A stretch of 8,041 nucleotides of DNA from an uncultured Burkholderiales bacterium (GTDB taxonomy: Bacteria > Pseudomonadota > Gammaproteobacteria > Burkholderiales > Burkholderiaceae_E): assembly GCA_903923345.1 (NCBI GenBank), contig CAIXXI010000175.1, positions 1 through 8,041 of the forward strand, given 5' to 3'. The notes beneath the pieces were generated by a model. The model searched no databases and was not told the DNA's origin. It saw only the letters and a program-made list of their open reading frames with translations. Positions 4,918 through 8,041 of the stretch are shown in pieces (positions within the stretch are counted from its first letter, which is position 1; every line of letters begins with the position of its first letter). A program made the position numbers and the translations under genes.

Positions 4918-7529
4918 GGCGTCCTCTGCCGGTTGGATGATCGGTCTGGAATGCGGCGACCCTGACGCCACCAGACAAAGGCGATCAGGGCTAATCCGGG
5001 CAACAGGCCCCAGGCATTGTCAGGCCGGGCAGGATTCGGCAGGTCGAGTTCGATCACCTCGTAGCCTGCATCCAGCCCGAGCTTGCGGGCACGGCTGCCA
5101 AATTTCACATTCGCGATCGTGACCTGCTCTCCGAGTTGAGCGAGCGTCACTCCGGCAGCGCGCACGCGCTCCCGACCATTGGCGCCCTCGCCCATCGGCA
5201 GTGCAACCGTCTTGGTGATGTCGTTACCTTCGATGGTGCTGCCGCGCACACGCAGGATCAGCCATTCGTCGGTGTTCAAACCGTCTGCCACCTGCATCAC
5301 CTGAGCAGCCGGTCGCGTCTCGTAGCGCGCCCAGCCACGGTCGAGCACCCAGTCCGGGCGCAACAGGATGGCTGCCCCGGCCAGCAACAGACCAATCTCG
5401 AGCCAGGTGCATCGGACCCTCATCCAGCCCATGGTCGCAGCGGCAAATGCCAATGAAGCCAGGGTCGCCGAGATGCATACGATCAGCAGTTGCCACCAGG
5501 AACCGATCCCGATCAGCAGCAGTTGTGGGTTGAAGATGAACGCAAATGGCAGCAGTGCCGTGCGAAAGCTGTACCAGGTCGCCTGCAGGCCGGTCGCATT
5601 CGGATCATCACCGGAGATCGCCGCCGCCGCGTATGAGGCCAGGCCAACCGGTGGCGTGACATCGGCCATGATCCCGAAGTAGAAAACGAACAGATGCACC
5701 GCAATCAGCGGGATCACCAGACCACTGCGCGCGCCAAGCTCGACAATCACGGGCGCCATCAGGGTGGCCACGAGAATGTAGTTGGCCGTCGTCGGCACGC
5801 CGGCACCGATCAGCAGGCAGACCACCGCGGTCAGTACCAGCATGAGCAGCACATTGCCGGCCGACACCAGCTCAACGAAGTCGGTCATCATCAGACCCAT
5901 GCCGGTGAGGGTGACTGCACCCACGATCAGCCCGGCACTTGCACAGGCCACCGCGATGCCGACCATGCTGCGCGCACCGATCACCAGCCCCTTTCCGAGC
6001 GCCTGAAAGCCTTGCGCCAGCGCGACCCCGACCTGGCCGGTGCGCCTGAACATCGCCAGCAGTGCAGGCTGAAATAGCACCATCAGCATTGCCGTGACCG
6101 TTGCCCAGAAGGCCGACGTCGCGGGCGAGCGCTCTTCGACAGTCAGGCACCACAAGAGCACCACCACCGGCAGGAGCAGGTGCAAGCCGGCCCGCACGGT
6201 TGGCCAGGTCTGCGGCAACACCAGGACCGGCGCGGCCGGATCGTCGACCGGCAGATCCGGGTAACGCGACGAATACGCAAGCAGCGCCAGATAGACCAAC
6301 GTGGCTGCGGCAATGACCGCCACCAGCGCATGCTCACCGGCTGCCGCCACGATCCCTTGAATGAGGTAGTACAAGACCGCAACCACAGCCAGCGTGCCCG
6401 AGGTACCGAGGGCCAGACCGAGCCAGCGCTGGGTACGGGTTGCGCTCGTGCTGCGCGGGATCGGCTGCATGTCGTAGCGCAGGGCTTCGAGATGGGTGAT
6501 GTAGAACAGCGCGATATACGAAATCACCGCCGGCAAGGCGGCATGGCGAATGATTTCGTTATAGGGAATGCCGACATACTCGACCATCAGAAATGCGGCG
6601 GCGCCCATCACCGGCGGCATGATCTGACCGTTGATGGATGAGGCGGCCTCGATCGCACCTGCCTTGACGCCCGGGTAGCCGGTGCGCTTCATCATGGGAA
6701 TGGTGAAGATGCCACCCGACACCACATTGGACACCGACGAACCCGAGACGATTCCGTTCAGAGCCGACGAGACCACAGCCACCTTGGCCGGCCCGCCACG
6801 GAGGTGGCCCAGCAGGGCAAACGAGACCTGCATCATGTAGTTGCCCGCACCGGCCAGATCGAGCAGCGTGCCAAAGAGCACGAAGAGGAAAATGAACTGC
6901 ACCGAGACACCGAGCGCCACACCGTAGACGCCTTCGGTCGTCAGCCACATGTGCGAGGCAAACCGTGAAAGCGACGCGCCCTTGTGCTGCAGGACTTCGG
7001 GCATCCAGGGGCCGAGAAACACGAATGCGATGAATGCGCCGGTGGTGACCAGCATGCCCAGGCCCATCGCGCGGCGGGTGGCCTCCAGCATGATCGCGAT
7101 CCCGGTGATCGCAACGACCAGATCGAGCGTGCTCGGTCGACCCGGCCGGGTGGACAGCTCGTTGTAAAACAGAAAAAGGTAAGCAGCACAGAACGCGCCC
7201 GCTGCTGCAATCAGCCAATCGATCGCAGGGACCGTCGTTCGCGAAGAGCGTTTACCGGCCGGATAAGCCACGAAGGCCAGGAACACCGCAAACGCCAGAT
7301 GAATCGCGCGCGCCTCGGTGTCATTGAAGATGCCAAAACCCAGTGAAAACGGCAGAGGCGAGGCATACCAGACCTGGAACAGTGACCAGGCCCCGGCAAT
7401 CACCGCCAGAGCACGTCCGATCAGCCCCCCCGGCTCGCGCCCACCGAAATCCGATTCGGCAACGATTTGCGCGAGCTGCTCGTCGCTGGCTGCGACGCCG
7501 CCCTGGGCCTGAGGCGCTGCGGGACTCAT
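4914..7529 (-). CDS. Fused TRAP transporter permease (4TM/12TM) with C-terminal DUF3394-like domain
   Basis: Inner-membrane permease of 871 residues, the usual size for fused TAXI-type TRAP permeases, in which the small and large membrane subunits are one chain. It imports a solute, typically a carboxylate, using an ion gradient. Numbered from ATG 7529: hydrophobic segments at about 36-56, 75-92, 103-122, 135-153 and 156-177 cover the small-subunit part. The large-subunit part carries GSSVSNVVSGG (263-273), FTIPMMKRTGYPG, GQIMPPVMGAAAF, GAGVPTTANYI (575-585) and DVTPPVGLASY (623-633). After a late membrane segment near 709-729, a soluble stretch to about 832 resembles DUF3394, followed by a last membrane segment near 840-854. 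ATG 7529 has only a weak GAAG upstream; GTG 7562 would add 11 residues. A TAXI binding-protein partner is not in view. Its stop overlaps the next start (ATGA), so the two are coupled. Confidence 0.93.
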   Translation of the reverse strand: MSPAAPQAQGGVAASDEQLAQIVAESDFGGREPGGLIGRALAVIAGAWSLFQVWYASPLPFSLGFGIFNDTEARAIHLAFAVFLAFVAYPAGKRSSRTTVPAIDWLIAAAGAFCAAYLFLFYNELSTRPGRPSTLDLVVAITGIAIMLEATRRAMGLGMLVTTGAFIAFVFLGPWMPEVLQHKGASLSRFASHMWLTTEGVYGVALGVSVQFIFLFVLFGTLLDLAGAGNYMMQVSFALLGHLRGGPAKVAVVSSALNGIVSGSSVSNVVSGGIFTIPMMKRTGYPGVKAGAIEAASSINGQIMPPVMGAAAFLMVEYVGIPYNEIIRHAALPAVISYIALFYITHLEALRYDMQPIPRSTSATRTQRWLGLALGTSGTLAVVAVLYYLIQGIVAAAGEHALVAVIAAATLVYLALLAYSSRYPDLPVDDPAAPVLVLPQTWPTVRAGLHLLLPVVVLLWCLTVEERSPATSAFWATVTAMLMVLFQPALLAMFRRTGQVGVALAQGFQALGKGLVIGARSMVGIAVACASAGLIVGAVTLTGMGLMMTDFVELVSAGNVLLMLVLTAVVCLLIGAGVPTTANYILVATLMAPVIVELGARSGLVIPLIAVHLFVFYFGIMADVTPPVGLASYAAAAISGDDPNATGLQATWYSFRTALLPFAFIFNPQLLLIGIGSWWQLLIVCISATLASLAFAAATMGWMRVRCTWLEIGLLLAGAAILLRPDWVLDRGWARYETRPAAQVMQVADGLNTDEWLILRVRGSTIEGNDITKTVALPMGEGANGRERVRAAGVTLAQLGEQVTIANVKFGSRARKLGLDAGYEVIELDLPNPARPDNAWGLLPGLALIAFVWWRQGRRIPDRSSNRQRTP

Positions 7530-7561
7530 CGCAACCGAACTTCGCAGCCGATCAGGACACA

Positions 7562-7600
7562 CCGCCCGCCGAGGGCGGCGCGTTCAGTGAAACGCCGCCC
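7562..7600. repeat. Three-arm GC-rich inverted repeat between acyl-CoA dehydrogenase and permease genes
   Basis: A central arm GGGCGG (7573-7578) can pair with CCGCCC on its left (7562-7567, loop of five). Extended to GGGCGGCG (7573-7580), it can instead pair with CGCCGCCC on its right (7593-7600, loop of twelve). The two pairings exclude each other. It lies in the 82-bp gap 11 bases after the dehydrogenase stop codon. No T-run follows on the minus strand, so it is not a classical terminator. It may limit read-through or stabilise an mRNA end. Confidence 0.45.
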
Positions 7601-7611
7601 CGGCTCGGGGA

Positions 7612-8041
7612 TCATGAATGCGTCGACGGGGAAGCGAATGTCTCGCCCAGAACCAGATCGAACAGCCGATCCGGCCCGCCCGCCAGGGCCTGACGACCCA
7701 GCAGCGCCTGCCAGTGGTGCTCATCACCCCAGCGCTCACGCCACAGCCACAGCTGGCGAGTCGACTGGATCAGCGAGTACTCGGCGGTGAAACCGATCGC
7801 ACCGTGGACCTGATGGGTGATCGCCGCGACTTTGCCGGCTGCCTCGGCCGCGCGGGCTTTGGCAATCGCCGGCGCAGACCCGATTCGGCCAGCCTCCAGG
7901 TCCTTGCCTGCCCAATCCAGAGCAGCCCGGGATGCTGCAATCTCTTCTGCAGCCAATGCCAAGGAATGCTGCACCGCCTGGAACTGGCCAATCGGACGTC
8001 CGAACTGAACGCGTGTGCCCGCCCATTCAAGGGTCAGTGCA
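7612..8041 (-). CDS. Acyl-CoA dehydrogenase family protein, C-terminal part (N-terminus beyond window)
   Basis: The last 142 residues of an FAD-dependent acyl-CoA dehydrogenase, which inserts an alpha,beta double bond in a CoA thioester in the cytoplasm. The visible part is the C-terminal helical domain: TRVQFGRPIGQFQAVQHSLA with the conserved Arg and FGRPIG, then a helix rich in alanine, and QVHGAIGFTAEYSL, the usual QxHGxxGfT element. It ends normally with TGA at 7612-7614. The frame is open to the right edge, and GTG 7974 is an internal valine, not a start. Where medium-chain enzymes carry the catalytic Glu of the YEGTS motif, this protein appears to read RERWGDEHHW, with Trp at the aligned place. 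It may therefore use another base or be a partner subunit; the alignment is by eye. It is upstream of the TRAP permease on the same strand, 82 bp away. Confidence 0.9.
   Translation of the reverse strand, partial: ALTLEWAGTRVQFGRPIGQFQAVQHSLALAAEEIAASRAALDWAGKDLEAGRIGSAPAIAKARAAEAAGKVAAITHQVHGAIGFTAEYSLIQSTRQLWLWRERWGDEHHWQALLGRQALAGGPDRLFDLVLGETFASPSTHS

Noticed and set aside
4357..4965. 202-codon plus-strand frame opposite the isomerase-like gene
   Set aside because: His/Arg/Gln-rich shadow sequence with no family motif, while the opposite strand carries a clear thioredoxin-fold protein.
1..7562. Tandem Bug proteins acting as the binding partners of the fused TRAP permease
   Set aside because: TRAP and tripartite tricarboxylate systems use different binding-protein families, and the two sets are separated by an oppositely directed operon.
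7612..7974. A small independent 120-codon gene starting at GTG 7974
   Set aside because: The frame stays open to the window edge with typical acyl-CoA dehydrogenase sequence before it, so the GTG is an internal valine.
1..8041. Mobile element, defence island, CRISPR or RNA gene
   Set aside because: I saw no transposase, integrase, terminal inverted repeats, spaced direct repeats, or tRNA-like or rRNA-like sequence on either strand.

Overview
The window looks like a chromosomal catabolic or transport region of a GC-rich proteobacterium, most likely a betaproteobacterium of the Burkholderiales. The reasons are the GC-rich coding style, two side-by-side Bug/TctC-type periplasmic binding proteins (a family greatly expanded in that order), and the mix of acyl-CoA dehydrogenase, fused TRAP permease and NarL-type regulator. 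The assignment is an inference. The window holds seven protein genes, two of them cut by the window ends. I see no RNA gene, insertion sequence, CRISPR array or phage gene.

Left block (1-1914, minus strand): two tandem genes for Bug-type solute-binding proteins. The upstream one is complete. The downstream one loses its C-terminus at the left edge. By hand count the mature proteins are about 80% identical over 238 aligned residues, with no insertion or deletion, so this is a gene duplication. The two copies differ mainly in the signal-peptide n-region. No tctA or tctB membrane gene is in view.

Divergent control region (1915-2147): a 233-bp gap holding three short dyads, a repeated CCTTTCGTA motif, and good Shine-Dalgarno sites facing both ways.

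Middle block (2148-4302, plus strand): a NarL/FixJ-type response regulator without a visible sensor kinase, followed after 67 bp by a PaaK/CapK-type adenylate-forming enzyme (a probable acyl- or aryl-CoA ligase). The ligase start is uncertain, and a 19-codon upstream ORF ends exactly on one candidate start codon (TGATG).

Right block (4315-8041, minus strand, convergent with the middle block): the C-terminal part of an acyl-CoA dehydrogenase, then a fused 4TM/12TM TRAP permease with a C-terminal DUF3394-like domain, then a 2-hydroxychromene-2-carboxylate isomerase/GST-kappa-like thioredoxin-fold protein. The permease stop overlaps the last gene's start as ATGA, so these two are translationally coupled.

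Taken together the genes suggest uptake of a carboxylic acid (TRAP and Bug routes), activation to a CoA thioester (PaaK-like ligase), alpha,beta-dehydrogenation (acyl-CoA dehydrogenase) and a glutathione-type isomerisation, with a two-component regulator in the middle. The actual substrate cannot be read from the sequence. Each gene belongs to a known family. The least explained parts are the control region, the duplicated binding proteins and the leader of the ligase.
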